A stretch of DNA of 64,000 bases. Source: Labrys sp. WJW (GTDB lineage Bacteria > Pseudomonadota > Alphaproteobacteria > Rhizobiales > Labraceae). This document shows positions 52,095-60,692 of this stretch, piece by piece. The notes below the pieces were generated by a model. That model was given only the letters and a program-made list of their open reading frames with translations, did not search any database and was not told where the DNA came from. The DNA is taken from contig NZ_LYXZ01000006.1 of assembly GCF_001676615.1 (NCBI RefSeq), positions 1 through 64,000 of the forward strand. The letters run 5' to 3'. The stretch's first letter is position 1, and every line of letters begins with the position of its first letter. The position numbers were made by a program, and so were the translations under genes.

Positions 52095-53471
52095 ATGGTC
52101 AGCGATGTCGCCATTATCGGCGCGGGGGTCGTGGGATGCGCGATCGCCCGGCGCTTTGCACTGGAAGGGCTCGCCGTCACCCTGATCGAAGCCGGTGGCG
52201 ACATCCTCTCCGGCGCCAGCAAGGCCAACAGCGCCATCCTGCATACGGGTTTCGACGCCCCGCCCGGCAGTCTGGAACTCGCCTGCATCCGCGACGGCCA
52301 TGCCGAATATCTCGAGATCCACCAGGCCCTGGGACTGCCGCTCCTGCGCAGCAGCGCCCTCGTCGTCGCCTGGAACGAGGCCGAGGAAGCCGGCCTCGAG
52401 GGCATTCGCGCCAAGGCGCTGGAGAACGGCATCGACAATGTCGCGCTGATTGGCCGCGCCGAATTGCGCGCCAGGGAACCGGGCCTGTCCGAAGCGGCTC
52501 GGTCGGCCCTTTTCGTGCCGGACGAAGCACTGATCGACCCCTGGAGCCCTTTCCTCGCCTATGTCGAGCAGGCCATGGCCCATGGCGCGACCGTCCTGCG
52601 CGGCACCCGCGTCACCGGCGGCCGCTTCGACGGCCAGGCCTGGCGCCTCGAAACCACGGCCGGGCCTGTCGAGGCTCGCAGCGTGATCAATTGCGCCGGC
52701 AACCATGGCGACGAGATCGACAAGGCTCTTCTCGGCCATTGCGCCTTCGAGATCCGCCCCCGCAAGGGCCAGTTCGTGGTCTTCGACAAGGCGGCCTACA
52801 GGCTGGCCTCGGCCATCATCCTGCCGGTGCCCAATGAACGCACCAAGGGTGTGGTGGTCACGCGTACCGTGTTCGGCAACCTGCTCGTCGGCCCCACAGC
52901 CGAGGAACAGCAGGACCGCGACCGGGCCGATGTCGACCACGACGCGCTCGAAGCCCTGATCCGCCGCGGCGTCGAGATCCTGCCGGCCCTGGCCGGCATG
53001 CCCGTGACCGCCTGTTATGCCGGGCTGCGGCCGGCCACGGAAAAGAAGGACTATCGCATCGATGCCTATGCCGAGCGCAACTGGATCAGCGTCGGCGGCA
53101 TCCGCTCGACCGGCCTGTCCGCCTCGCTCGGCATCGCCCGCCATGTGCTGCGCCTCTACCAGGAGGCAGGCGGCAGCATCGCGCCAGTCGCAGCCGGCCC
53201 CGCCTCCCCGATGCCCAATCTCGCCGAGCATCTGCCGCGCGATTATGACCGGCCGGGTTATGAGGAAATCATCTGCCACTGCGAGCTGGTGACGAGGCGC
53301 GAAATCGAGACCGCCCTGTCTCGCCCGCTGGCCGCCGGCGATTTCGGCGGCCTGAAGCGGCGCACGCGTTGCGCCATGGGGCGCTGCCAGGGCTTCAACT
53401 GCAGCGCCAGGCTGGCGAGCCTGACCCAGGGCCGTTTTGCCGTACCCCTCGACAGCGGAGCGGCACGATGA
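52095..53471 (+). CDS. FAD-dependent glycerol-3-phosphate dehydrogenase-like protein (GlpA type)
   Basis: A 458-residue flavoprotein. The FAD motif IIGAGVVGCAIARRFALEG is at about 7-25, then GASKANSAILHTGFDAPPGS and IRPRKGQFVVFDK, typical of the DAO/GlpA group. The C-terminus has a BFD-like 2Fe-2S domain with its four cysteines in ICHCELVT and RCAMGRCQGFNC. The ATG at 52095 is the only good start. It overlaps the next flavoprotein gene by four bases and is followed by a glycerol kinase, so oxidation of glycerol 3-phosphate or a similar polyol phosphate is the likely reaction. Confidence 0.87.
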   Translation: MVSDVAIIGAGVVGCAIARRFALEGLAVTLIEAGGDILSGASKANSAILHTGFDAPPGSLELACIRDGHAEYLEIHQALGLPLLRSSALVVAWNEAEEAGLEGIRAKALENGIDNVALIGRAELRAREPGLSEAARSALFVPDEALIDPWSPFLAYVEQAMAHGATVLRGTRVTGGRFDGQAWRLETTAGPVEARSVINCAGNHGDEIDKALLGHCAFEIRPRKGQFVVFDKAAYRLASAIILPVPNERTKGVVVTRTVFGNLLVGPTAEEQQDRDRADVDHDALEALIRRGVEILPALAGMPVTACYAGLRPATEKKDYRIDAYAERNWISVGGIRSTGLSASLGIARHVLRLYQEAGGSIAPVAAGPASPMPNLAEHLPRDYDRPGYEEIICHCELVTRREIETALSRPLAAGDFGGLKRRTRCAMGRCQGFNCSARLASLTQGRFAVPLDSGAAR

Positions 53472-54733
53472 GTGCGGCCGAGACGATGGCTCCGGATGTC
53501 CTGGTGGTTGGTGGCGGCCCCGCCGGCCTGTCGGCGGCGACGACGCTCCGGGAACTCGGGGTCGACAGGGTGGTGCTGCTCGAGCGCGACACGATCGTGG
53601 GCGGCATTCCGCGTCATTGCGGCCACTCGCCCTTCGGCATGCGCGAATTCCGCCGCATCCTCTCTGGCACGCGCTATGCGGCGCGGCTGGAGGCCCGAGC
53701 GAGGGACCGGGGGGTCGAGATCCTCACCCGCCACTCCGTGCTCTCGGTGCAGGACGGGCTGGTCAGGGCTGTGTCACCCGATGGCCTCGTCGACTACCGG
53801 CCGCGGCGCATCCTGCTGGCCACCGGCACGCGCGAGGCCTCGCGTGCCGCGCGGCTGGTGTCGGGCGAACGCCCGCTCGGCATTCTCAACACGGCCGCCC
53901 TGCAGGCCTATGTGCATCTGGAAAAGCTCGCGCCCTTCCGCCGCCCCGTGATCGTCGGCACCGAACTGGTGGCGATGTCGGCCATCCTCACCTGCCTGTC
54001 GGGCGGTATCCGCCCCGCCGCCGTGATCGAGCCGAACGCCAATCCGACTGCTCGCTTTCCCTTCTGGCTGCTGCCGCGCCTGCTCGGCATTCCCGTGCAC
54101 TATCGCACCGAAATCGGCGCCATCAATGGCAAGGGTCGGGTACAGCAAGTGGTCACGCGCTCGCAAGCAGGAGAGCTCGGTATCGATTGCGACGGCGTGC
54201 TGTTCACCGGCGCTTTCACGCCGGAATCGGCTCTGGCCCGCCTCGGCGGCCTGGCGATCGACCAGGGCAGCGGCGGCCCGGTCGTCGATGCCTTTGGCCG
54301 CACCCGGGACGGTGCGATCTTCGCCGCCGGCAACCTGCTGAGGCCCGTGGAGACCGCCGGCTGGTGCTGGGCCGAGGCACGGCGCATCGCCGGCAGCATC
54401 GCCCGCGACCTCGAGGGTGGACTGCCCGCCCGACAGGCCACCATTCCCATCCGCACCGGTGCGGGCATCAAGCTGGTCGTGCCCCAGGAAATCGACCCCC
54501 AAGGAATCGACCCCAAGGAAATCGGCCGGGCGGATCTGCCCCGCGCCTTGCCGGAACTCCAGCTGCGCCTCTCCGAACGGTTGAGAGGAACCCTGTCGCT
54601 TTCGGCCGGCGATTCCATGCTGTGGTCACGGACGATCGCGTCCGGGCCGGAACGACGAATCCTGATTCCCACCGCGCGTCTCGCCATTCCGCCTGCAGCG
54701 GCCGAGCTGACGCTGCAGGTGGTCCAAAGCTAA
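53468..54733 (+). CDS. NAD(P)/FAD-dependent oxidoreductase (partner flavoprotein)
   Basis: A 421-residue pyridine-nucleotide-disulfide-type flavoprotein: VVGGGPAGLSAATTLRELG near residue 13, LLERDTIVGGIPRHCGHSPFG, RILLATGTREASRAARL, and AIFAAGNLLRPVETAGWCWAEARRIA with the second FAD contact. It resembles the companion subunit found with BFD-fused GlpA-like dehydrogenases. Translation is coupled by an ATGA overlap. Near residue 340 it has a short internal repeat, EIDPQGIDPKEI. It probably passes electrons from the GlpA-like subunit. The final acceptor is not encoded here. Confidence 0.85.
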   Translation: MSAAETMAPDVLVVGGGPAGLSAATTLRELGVDRVVLLERDTIVGGIPRHCGHSPFGMREFRRILSGTRYAARLEARARDRGVEILTRHSVLSVQDGLVRAVSPDGLVDYRPRRILLATGTREASRAARLVSGERPLGILNTAALQAYVHLEKLAPFRRPVIVGTELVAMSAILTCLSGGIRPAAVIEPNANPTARFPFWLLPRLLGIPVHYRTEIGAINGKGRVQQVVTRSQAGELGIDCDGVLFTGAFTPESALARLGGLAIDQGSGGPVVDAFGRTRDGAIFAAGNLLRPVETAGWCWAEARRIAGSIARDLEGGLPARQATIPIRTGAGIKLVVPQEIDPQGIDPKEIGRADLPRALPELQLRLSERLRGTLSLSAGDSMLWSRTIASGPERRILIPTARLAIPPAAAELTLQVVQS

Positions 54734-54754
54734 GCGCCATAGGAGCAGTTCTCG

Positions 54755-56173
54755 ATGGCAAACATCGTTGCAATCGACCAGGGCACCACCTCCACCCGTT
54801 CCCTCGTGGTGGACGAGGACGGCGCCATCGCCATCGTCAAGGCCATCCGGCACGGCCAGCATCATCCCAATCCGGGCTGGGTCGAGCACGATCCGGAAGA
54901 ATTGCTGGCCAATATCCGGATCTGCCTGGAAGCCGCAGGTCCGGCGGCGGCGATCGGCCTGTCGAACCAGGGTGAAAGCTGCCTGGCCTGGGATGCCGTC
55001 ACCGGCAAGCCTCTCTCCCCCGTGATCGTCTGGCAGGACGGCCGCACGGCGGACATAGTCGAAGGGTTGCGGGCGGACGGCAAGGCCGCGACCGTGCTGG
55101 AACGGGCGGGCCTGCCGCTCGATCCCTATTTTTCCGCCACCAAATTCCGCTGGATGCTCGACAACCTTCCCGAGGTTGCCAAGGCTCGCGCTGCGGGACG
55201 GCTGCGCCTGGGCACCACCGATGCCTTCTTCCTGCAACGCCTGACGGGCGAGTTCGCCACGGATGCCACCACGGCGTCCCGCACCTCGCTGATGAATCTG
55301 GCGACGGGAGCCTGGGACGAGGAACTCTGCGCCCTGTTCGGCGTGCCCCTCGACAGCCTGCCGCCGATCCGGCAGACCGTGGCGGCCTTCGGCAAGACGC
55401 AAACCGGGCCGATCACGGCTTCGCTGGTCGACCAGCAGGCCGCCCTCTACGGCCATCGCTGCCGCCGCGCCGGCGACCTCAAGATCACCTTCGGCACCGG
55501 CGCCTTCTGCCTGGCCGTCACCTCGACGATCCCCAAGGCACCATCGCTGACCGGCGGGCTCTTGCCGACCGTAGCCTGGCATATCGGCGATCGCCCGACC
55601 TACGCCCTCGATGGCGGCGTCTATGACGTCGGTTCGAGCATCGAATGGGCGATCAAGACCGGGATCGCCAGCGGCGTCGACGATTTCCACCAGTTCCGGC
55701 GACCGCCGGCGGTCGAACGGGGGCTCGTCTTCGTGCCGGCCTTTTCGGGCCTCGCCTGCCCCCATTGGGACCGCACCGCCGCCCCCGTCATCATCGGCCT
55801 GACACCGGCCTCCGATTTCGCGGATCTGCGCCAGGCCCTGCTCGAGGGCATTGCGCTGCTCACCTGCGACATCCTGGCGGCGATGGAGGCCGAAGTGCAG
55901 ACGGGCGATGTGATCGCCATCGACGGCGGCCTGTCGCGCAGCCCCTATTTCTGCCAGTTCCTGGCCGACAGCGCCGGCAAGGCCGTCGCCTTGTCCGATT
56001 TCGACGAGACCACCGCCCTGGGCACGGCCCAACTCGCAGCCCTTGGCATCGGTGTGGAGATACCGCCCGTCTCGGCTTCGAACCGGAAGCTCTACGAGCC
56101 CGGCGAGGCCCCCCGCGAGCGCTGGCGTGAACGCTTCCGCGCCGCCGTCGGGCGCACGTCGGGCTGGCGCTAG
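54755..56173 (+). CDS. glpK: glycerol kinase (FGGY family)
   Basis: A 472-residue FGGY kinase: IDQGTTSTRSLVVDEDG phosphate loop at 7-23, GWVEHDPEELLANI, GLSNQGESCLAWDAVTGKPL, VIVWQDGRTADI, ITFGTGAFCL and GDVIAIDGGLSRSPYFCQFLADSAG. Most like glycerol kinase, somewhat shorter than the roughly 500-residue norm. Another polyol substrate is possible. AGGAGCAG precedes the ATG. Last gene of the dehydrogenase-flavoprotein-kinase operon; its stop codon merges with a repeat element. Confidence 0.88.
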   Translation: MANIVAIDQGTTSTRSLVVDEDGAIAIVKAIRHGQHHPNPGWVEHDPEELLANIRICLEAAGPAAAIGLSNQGESCLAWDAVTGKPLSPVIVWQDGRTADIVEGLRADGKAATVLERAGLPLDPYFSATKFRWMLDNLPEVAKARAAGRLRLGTTDAFFLQRLTGEFATDATTASRTSLMNLATGAWDEELCALFGVPLDSLPPIRQTVAAFGKTQTGPITASLVDQQAALYGHRCRRAGDLKITFGTGAFCLAVTSTIPKAPSLTGGLLPTVAWHIGDRPTYALDGGVYDVGSSIEWAIKTGIASGVDDFHQFRRPPAVERGLVFVPAFSGLACPHWDRTAAPVIIGLTPASDFADLRQALLEGIALLTCDILAAMEAEVQTGDVIAIDGGLSRSPYFCQFLADSAGKAVALSDFDETTALGTAQLAALGIGVEIPPVSASNRKLYEPGEAPRERWRERFRAAVGRTSGWR

Positions 56174-56285
56174 AGCGTTTTGCGATTTGGCGGAATTGCC
56201 AAGAGTCGCAAAGACGTGTCTATAACCAAAGAGCTGGAGCAAAGACGCGTTTCCGTCTAAACGCGCTTTGCTCCAGGAGCGTTTG
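56173..56285. repeat. intergenic repeat, TAGAGCGTTTTGCGATTT family
   Basis: Begins GAGCGTTTTGCGATTTGGCG, contains AGTCGCAAAGACGTG and AGAGCTGGAGCAAAGACGCG, and ends AACGCGCTTTGCTCCAGGAG. Third copy of the family at 17592 and 28806. Its GAGCG block begins at the glpK stop. Confidence 0.75.
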
Positions 56286-56403
56286 GAACATTGTCCGGAG
56301 AAATTGGCTAAATGTGCCTTCGTTGATTTTGAGGGGCTACGCGACCCTGGCGACAGGGGCGAGCGAGGCGGCGATTTTCCATCCCGAGATTTGACAAGAC
56401 CCG

Positions 56404-57033
56404 TCACATGGCAGGTTGCGTACCCAGCAGGCCCAGAGCCCGCAGGTCCCGGCGCAGGGTTTCGGGATCGCGGAAGCGGATCGCCTGGAAGCCGAGGCGC
56501 GAGGCGGTGGCGATATTCTCGGCATTGTCGTCGATGAAGACACAATCCTGGGCCGACAGGCCGGTTTCCTGCAGGAACAGTTCAAAGATCGCCGGATCCG
56601 GCTTGGCCAGCTTTCTTTCGCCCGAGACGATCAGCACCTCGAAATGGGAGAGGAAAGCATAGCGCTCAACCGCGATCGGAAAGGTTTCGGATGACCAGTT
56701 CGAGATCGCATGCAGGGCCACTTCTTCCCGGCGCAGTTCCTCCAGGATGGCGACCGTCCCCTCGATGGCCCCGCCCAACATCTCGGCCCAGCGCGCGTGA
56801 AAGGCGGAAATCAGCCCGTCATGATGGGGAAATTCCGCGGAAAGCTCGGCCACCCCTTCGGCGAACGGCTTGCCGGCATCGAACTGGCCGTTCCAGGCCG
56901 GCGTACAGACCTCGGCGAGGAAGCGGCGGGCCGTCTCCTCGTCCGGCAGGAGCTGGCGATAGAGATAGAGGGGATTCCAGTCGATCAGCACGCCGCCGAG
57001 ATCGAACACCACCGCCTTGATCGGGTCTGCCAC
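56404..57033 (-). CDS. HAD family hydrolase
   Basis: A 209-residue HAD-IA phosphatase: motif I VVFDLGGVLIDWNPLYLY with the nucleophilic Asp, motif II HAISNWSSETF, motif III lysine in GERKLAKPDPAIFE and motif IV VFIDDNAENI. DLGGVL is typical of the YihX-like subgroup acting on sugar phosphates. The start is a GTG at 57033. Divergent from nasT. The substrate is unknown. Confidence 0.88.
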   Translation of the reverse strand: MADPIKAVVFDLGGVLIDWNPLYLYRQLLPDEETARRFLAEVCTPAWNGQFDAGKPFAEGVAELSAEFPHHDGLISAFHARWAEMLGGAIEGTVAILEELRREEVALHAISNWSSETFPIAVERYAFLSHFEVLIVSGERKLAKPDPAIFELFLQETGLSAQDCVFIDDNAENIATASRLGFQAIRFRDPETLRRDLRALGLLGTQPAM

Positions 57034-57189
57034 AGCTATCTCCCTTCACCTGTGTATGCGTCTAATTGCATGATTATGCGTTTTTACGCAGCTTCATGCA
57101 TGAACGCAATCCCCTCTACGCTTGCCTTTGCAGCATGCTGCCTAATATCGCGCCTTGCTTCGCTGGCGCGCACGCCCGAAATTGCCGGA

Positions 57190-57780
57190 ATGAGCGACGC
57201 GCCCCTGCATGTCCTGCTGATCGACGACAATGCCATGAGGGCTTCCGTCATTGAGGAGGGCCTGCGCGAGGCGGGGCACCAGCGCGTCACCATCATTACC
57301 CAGATGCGCCATCTGCTGCGGCAGGTCGTCGAGGCCGATCCCGACGTCATCTTCATCGACCTGGAGAACCCCAATCGCGACGTCCTGGAGCAGATGTTCC
57401 AGGTCTCCCGCAGCGTGCACCGCCCGGTGGTGATGTTCGTCGATCAGTCCGACAAGGCCGCGACCGAGGCGGCCATCGATGCCGGCGTCTCGGCCTATGT
57501 GGTGGATGGCCTGCGCAAGGAGCGCGTCCGGCCGATCCTCGACATGGCCATCAGCCGCTTCAACGCCTTCCATCGCTTGCGCGAGGAACTCGACCGCACA
57601 CGCCAGGCGCTGGAGGATCGCAAGACCATCGACAAGGCGAAGGGCATTCTGATGAAGAGACGGGGCATCAGCGAGGAGGAGGCCTATGCCCTGCTGCGCA
57701 AGACGGCGATGAACGAAAGCCGGCGTGTGGCCGAGGTGGCGCGCAGCCTCGTCACCGCTGCCAGGCTGCTGGACAAATAG
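57190..57780 (+). CDS. nasT: ANTAR-domain antiterminator NasT
   Basis: A 196-residue response-regulator-like protein: receiver domain with LLIDDNAMRASVIEEGL and the phospho-acceptor position Asp57 in IFIDLENPN, then a C-terminal ANTAR RNA-binding domain (about 130-190: RKTIDKAKGILMKRRGISEEEAYALLRKTAM). NasT binds two-hairpin leader RNA and stops premature termination when nitrate frees it from NasS. The gene for NasS follows 54 bp downstream, and a suitable leader is at 59276-59416. The ATG at 57190 is in good family register. Confidence 0.93.
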   Translation: MSDAPLHVLLIDDNAMRASVIEEGLREAGHQRVTIITQMRHLLRQVVEADPDVIFIDLENPNRDVLEQMFQVSRSVHRPVVMFVDQSDKAATEAAIDAGVSAYVVDGLRKERVRPILDMAISRFNAFHRLREELDRTRQALEDRKTIDKAKGILMKRRGISEEEAYALLRKTAMNESRRVAEVARSLVTAARLLDK

Positions 57781-57834
57781 GCCTGATATGAGCGGTCACG
57801 ACGCGGACGGTGCAGAATTCCGGGAGTACGGGCG

Positions 57835-59088
57835 ATGAGCAGCAAGGACAGGGACAGCACCGCCGATCTGACGCTCGGCTTCATCCCGCTCGTCGACGCC
57901 GCCCCGCTGGTCGTCGCCAGGGAAAAGGGCTTCGCCGCCGCCGAGGGCCTCGAACTCAGGCTGATGCGCGAGACCTCCTGGGCCAATATCCGCGATCGCG
58001 TCATGCTCGGCCATTTCGATGCCGCCCATATGCTCGGGCCGATGCCGATCGCCTCCACGCTTGGCCTCGGGCATGTCGAAGTGCCGATGATCGCCCCTTT
58101 CTCGCTGGGCCTCGGCGGCAACGCCATCACGCTCGCCCCACCGCTCTTCGCCCGGATGGAGCAAGAGGGCGCGGATCTTGCCGCCGGCCCGGCCGCCATC
58201 GGTGCCGCCCTGGCCAAGGTCGTCGCCAACAGGCAGGCGGCGGCGCAGCCTCCCCTCACCTTCGCCGTCGTGCATCCCTTTTCGGGGCATAACTACGAAT
58301 TGCGCTATTGGCTGGCCGCTGCCGGCATCGATCCCGATAGGGATATCCGGCTGGTGGTCCTGCCGCCGCCCTTCATGGTCGACGCCATCAGCGAAGGCCA
58401 GATCGACGGTTTCTGCGTGGGCGAACCCTGGAATTCGCTCGCGGTCGAGGCCGGGGTCGGCGTGATCGCCGTGACCAAATCCACCCTCTGGCGCCAGGGC
58501 CCCGAGAAGGTGCTCGGCTTCCGGGCCGATTTCGCCGAGCGCGCCCCGGACCGGCTCGCCGCTTTGCTGCGTGCCCTGCATGCCGCGGCCCGCTGGGCTG
58601 AGGATGCCGGCAATCGCGATGAGCTCGCTGATATCCTCGCCGAGCCTGTCTATCTCGACAGGCCGCCCGAGATCATCGGCCGGGCGCTGAGCGGCACACT
58701 GGTGCGCCGCCAACACGAGGCGGCCGCCGAGATCCCCGATTTCCTGGTCTTCCACGACCATGCCGCCAACTTCCCCTGGGCGAGCCACGCCCTCTGGTTC
58801 TATTCGCAGATGGTGCGCTGGGGCCAGGTTGACTATAGCGCCGCCCTGGTCCGGCGGGCCGGCCAGGTCTATCGCCCGGATCTCTATCGCGCCGCCCTCG
58901 CCAGCACCGGCATCGACCTGCCCCGGGCAAGCGCCAAAGTCGAGGGCGCTTTGCGGCAGGCAACGCCGGTCGCCTCGCGCCATGGCACCATGGTGCTCGG
59001 TCCGGACGGCTTCTTCGACGGGAGGCTGTTCGATCCCGACGACATCGAAGCCTATCTGCGCTCCTTTGGAGTGTCAGCCTCCGGCTGA
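57835..59088 (+). CDS. nasS: nitrate/nitrite sensor NasS
   Basis: A 417-residue protein of the NrtA/CmpA nitrate-binding family (LTLGFIPLVDAAPLVVAREKGFAA, VHPFSGHNYELRYWLAAAGI, LPPPFMVDAISEGQIDGFCVGEPWN). It lacks a signal peptide, so it is cytosolic, as expected for NasS, which sequesters NasT until nitrate binds. CGGGAG lies before the ATG. The last residues and the stop are encoded in an inverted repeat (59068-59146), so the C-terminal GVSASG may be repeat-derived. Confidence 0.92.
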   Translation: MSSKDRDSTADLTLGFIPLVDAAPLVVAREKGFAAAEGLELRLMRETSWANIRDRVMLGHFDAAHMLGPMPIASTLGLGHVEVPMIAPFSLGLGGNAITLAPPLFARMEQEGADLAAGPAAIGAALAKVVANRQAAAQPPLTFAVVHPFSGHNYELRYWLAAAGIDPDRDIRLVVLPPPFMVDAISEGQIDGFCVGEPWNSLAVEAGVGVIAVTKSTLWRQGPEKVLGFRADFAERAPDRLAALLRALHAAARWAEDAGNRDELADILAEPVYLDRPPEIIGRALSGTLVRRQHEAAAEIPDFLVFHDHAANFPWASHALWFYSQMVRWGQVDYSAALVRRAGQVYRPDLYRAALASTGIDLPRASAKVEGALRQATPVASRHGTMVLGPDGFFDGRLFDPDDIEAYLRSFGVSASG

Positions 59089-59146
59089 CATCGTTGTCGT
59101 CGCCAAACGTTTCGTTTCCAGGATGTCAGCCGGAGGCTGACACTCC
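59068..59146. repeat. perfect 24-bp inverted repeat at the nasS 3' end
   Basis: Arms 59068-59091 and 59123-59146 are exact complements (GGAGTGTCAGCCTCCGGCTG plus ACAT). The first arm contains the nasS stop. The hairpin may terminate the nasTS transcript. Confidence 0.75.
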
Positions 59147-59275
59147 GACATTTCCTGCACTGCGCTGAAAATATCGGCAAATCCATGCTGCGGCGCACAA
59201 TATTTGATCTTGCCCAAAAAAGCAGCCCGCTTCTAAACTGCACACAATAAGAGACAGAGGTCTCTTTCCGCAGCA

Positions 59276-59350
59276 GGGTCAATGACGGCCCGATAAGCGG
59301 CTTTCCTTGAAGATTCTGGGCCGAAAAGCCCGGCGTCCATCGATGGACGC
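59276..59350 (+). promoter_or_regulatory. ANTAR two-hairpin leader RNA motif (NasT target)
   Basis: Hairpin P1 is GGGTC-AATGAC-GGCCC (59276-59291) and P2 is GCGTCC-ATCGAT-GGACGC (59333-59350). Both have six-base loops with A at position 1 and G at position 4, the known ANTAR recognition pattern. A terminator follows at once, and the nitrate transporter gene starts at 59449. NasT binding should favour antitermination. The upstream part of the 360-bp gap presumably holds the promoter. Confidence 0.8.
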
Positions 59351-59361
59351 GAAACGGCAAC

Positions 59362-59416
59362 GCCGCCGAACGATTCCTGCTGCCTTTCATCGGCGGGAAT
59401 GGTTCGGCGGCTTTTT
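59362..59416 (+). terminator. leader terminator controlled by NasT
   Basis: GCCGCCGAAC-G-ATTCC pairs with GGAAT-G-GTTCGGCGGC (about 59396-59411), one internal mismatch, then CTTTTTG. It lies in the leader before the nitrate genes, 11 bp after hairpin P2. Confidence 0.85.
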
Positions 59417-59448
59417 GTTTTGGCGCATTCAGCACGCGGAACACGACG

Positions 59449-60666
59449 ATGCAGACGCGGGACTTTCTCAAGGCCGGACACTGGCCCACCCTCTTCGCCG
59501 CCTTCTTCTACTTCGACATGAGCTTCATGGTCTGGGTGATCCTCGGGCCCCTCGCCGTGCAGATCGCCGGCGACCTTCACCTCGATGCCGCCCAGAAGGG
59601 CCTGATGGTGGCACTGCCCGTGCTCGCCGGCGCCTTCCTGCGCGTGGTCAACGGCTTCCTGGTCGACTATCTCCGGCCCAAGCTCACCGGCATCCTGGCA
59701 CAGCTCGTGGTGATCGCCGGGCTCGTCGGCTTCTGGGCCGTCGGCATCGGCTCCTACAGCCAGCTGCTGTTCCTCGGCCTCATCCTGGGCATGGCCGGCG
59801 CGTCTTTCGCCGTGGCGCTTCCCCTCGCCTCGCGCTGGTATCCGCCGCACTATCAGGGCATCGCTTTGGGCATCGCGGGCGCCGGCAATTCCGGCACGGT
59901 GTTCGCCGCCTTGTTCGCACCGCTGCTCGCCACCATGGTGGGCTGGACCAACGTCATCGGCCTTGCCGCCATTCCGCTGGTCGTCGCCCTCCTGGTCTAT
60001 CTCGCCTGCGCCAAGGACAGCCCCAACCAGCCGCCGGCCAAGTCGTTCGGCGAATATGCCAGGATCCTGCGCCAGCCCGACGCCTGGTGGTTCATGTTCT
60101 ATTATGCCGTCACCTTCGGCGGCTTCTCGGGCCTCGCCTCCTCGCTCGGCTTCTATTTCAACACGCAATACGGGCTGGACGCCGTCACGGCCGGCTATTG
60201 CACGGCGGCCTGCGTGTTCGCCGGCTCGCTGTTCCGTCCCATCGGCGGTGCCGTCGCCGATCGCTTCGGCGGGATCCGCGTCCTCAGCGTGCTCTATGCC
60301 ATCGCCGCCGTCGCCCTGATCCTGGTGAGCTTCGGCTTCGCCCAGCTCTGGCTCGGCCTCGGTATCCTCGTCATCGCCATGCTCGCTCTGGGCATGGGCA
60401 ATGGCGCGGTGTTCCAGCTCGTGCCGCAGCGCTTCCGCACCGAGATGGGCGTGATGACCGGGCTGGTCGGCATGACGGGCGGCGTCGGCGGCTTCTACCT
60501 CGCCTCGAGCCTGGGCCTCTCCAAGCAGTTCACCAGTACCTACCAGGCCGGCTTCCTGATCTTCGCCTTGCTCGCCGTGCTCGCTCTTGCCGCCCTGACC
60601 CGGGTCAAGCGCCGCTGGCGCACGACCTGGACCATCGAGGACGGCACCGCCACCGCCAGAATCTGA
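59449..60666 (+). CDS. nitrate/nitrite transporter (NarK/NasA type MFS)
   Basis: A 405-residue twelve-helix MFS permease of the nitrate/nitrite porter family. FFYFDMSFMVWVILGPLAVQ is at helix 1. The two nitrate signature regions are visible in ALGIAGAGNSGTVFAALFAP and MTGLVGMTGGVGGFYLASS. It imports nitrate for assimilation. It is the first gene after the NasT-controlled leader, followed 26 bp later by the nitrite reductase flavoprotein. Confidence 0.94.
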   Translation: MQTRDFLKAGHWPTLFAAFFYFDMSFMVWVILGPLAVQIAGDLHLDAAQKGLMVALPVLAGAFLRVVNGFLVDYLRPKLTGILAQLVVIAGLVGFWAVGIGSYSQLLFLGLILGMAGASFAVALPLASRWYPPHYQGIALGIAGAGNSGTVFAALFAPLLATMVGWTNVIGLAAIPLVVALLVYLACAKDSPNQPPAKSFGEYARILRQPDAWWFMFYYAVTFGGFSGLASSLGFYFNTQYGLDAVTAGYCTAACVFAGSLFRPIGGAVADRFGGIRVLSVLYAIAAVALILVSFGFAQLWLGLGILVIAMLALGMGNGAVFQLVPQRFRTEMGVMTGLVGMTGGVGGFYLASSLGLSKQFTSTYQAGFLIFALLAVLALAALTRVKRRWRTTWTIEDGTATARI

Positions 60667-60692
60667 AACGGTTTGGACCAGAGGATCGAGAC

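Noticed and set aside
54626..56545. A 639-codon minus-strand frame across glpK
   Set aside because: Opposite strand of a clear kinase gene; low-complexity translation.
57835..59088. Periplasmic nitrate ABC binding protein
   Set aside because: No signal peptide and no permease or ATPase genes; the position after nasT fits the cytosolic sensor NasS.
59307..60660. A long frame running through the leader and the nitrate transporter into the flavoprotein gene
   Set aside because: In the transporter region it is out of phase and Arg/Pro-rich. The true flavoprotein starts at 60693 with its own ribosome binding site, and the transporter uses a different frame.
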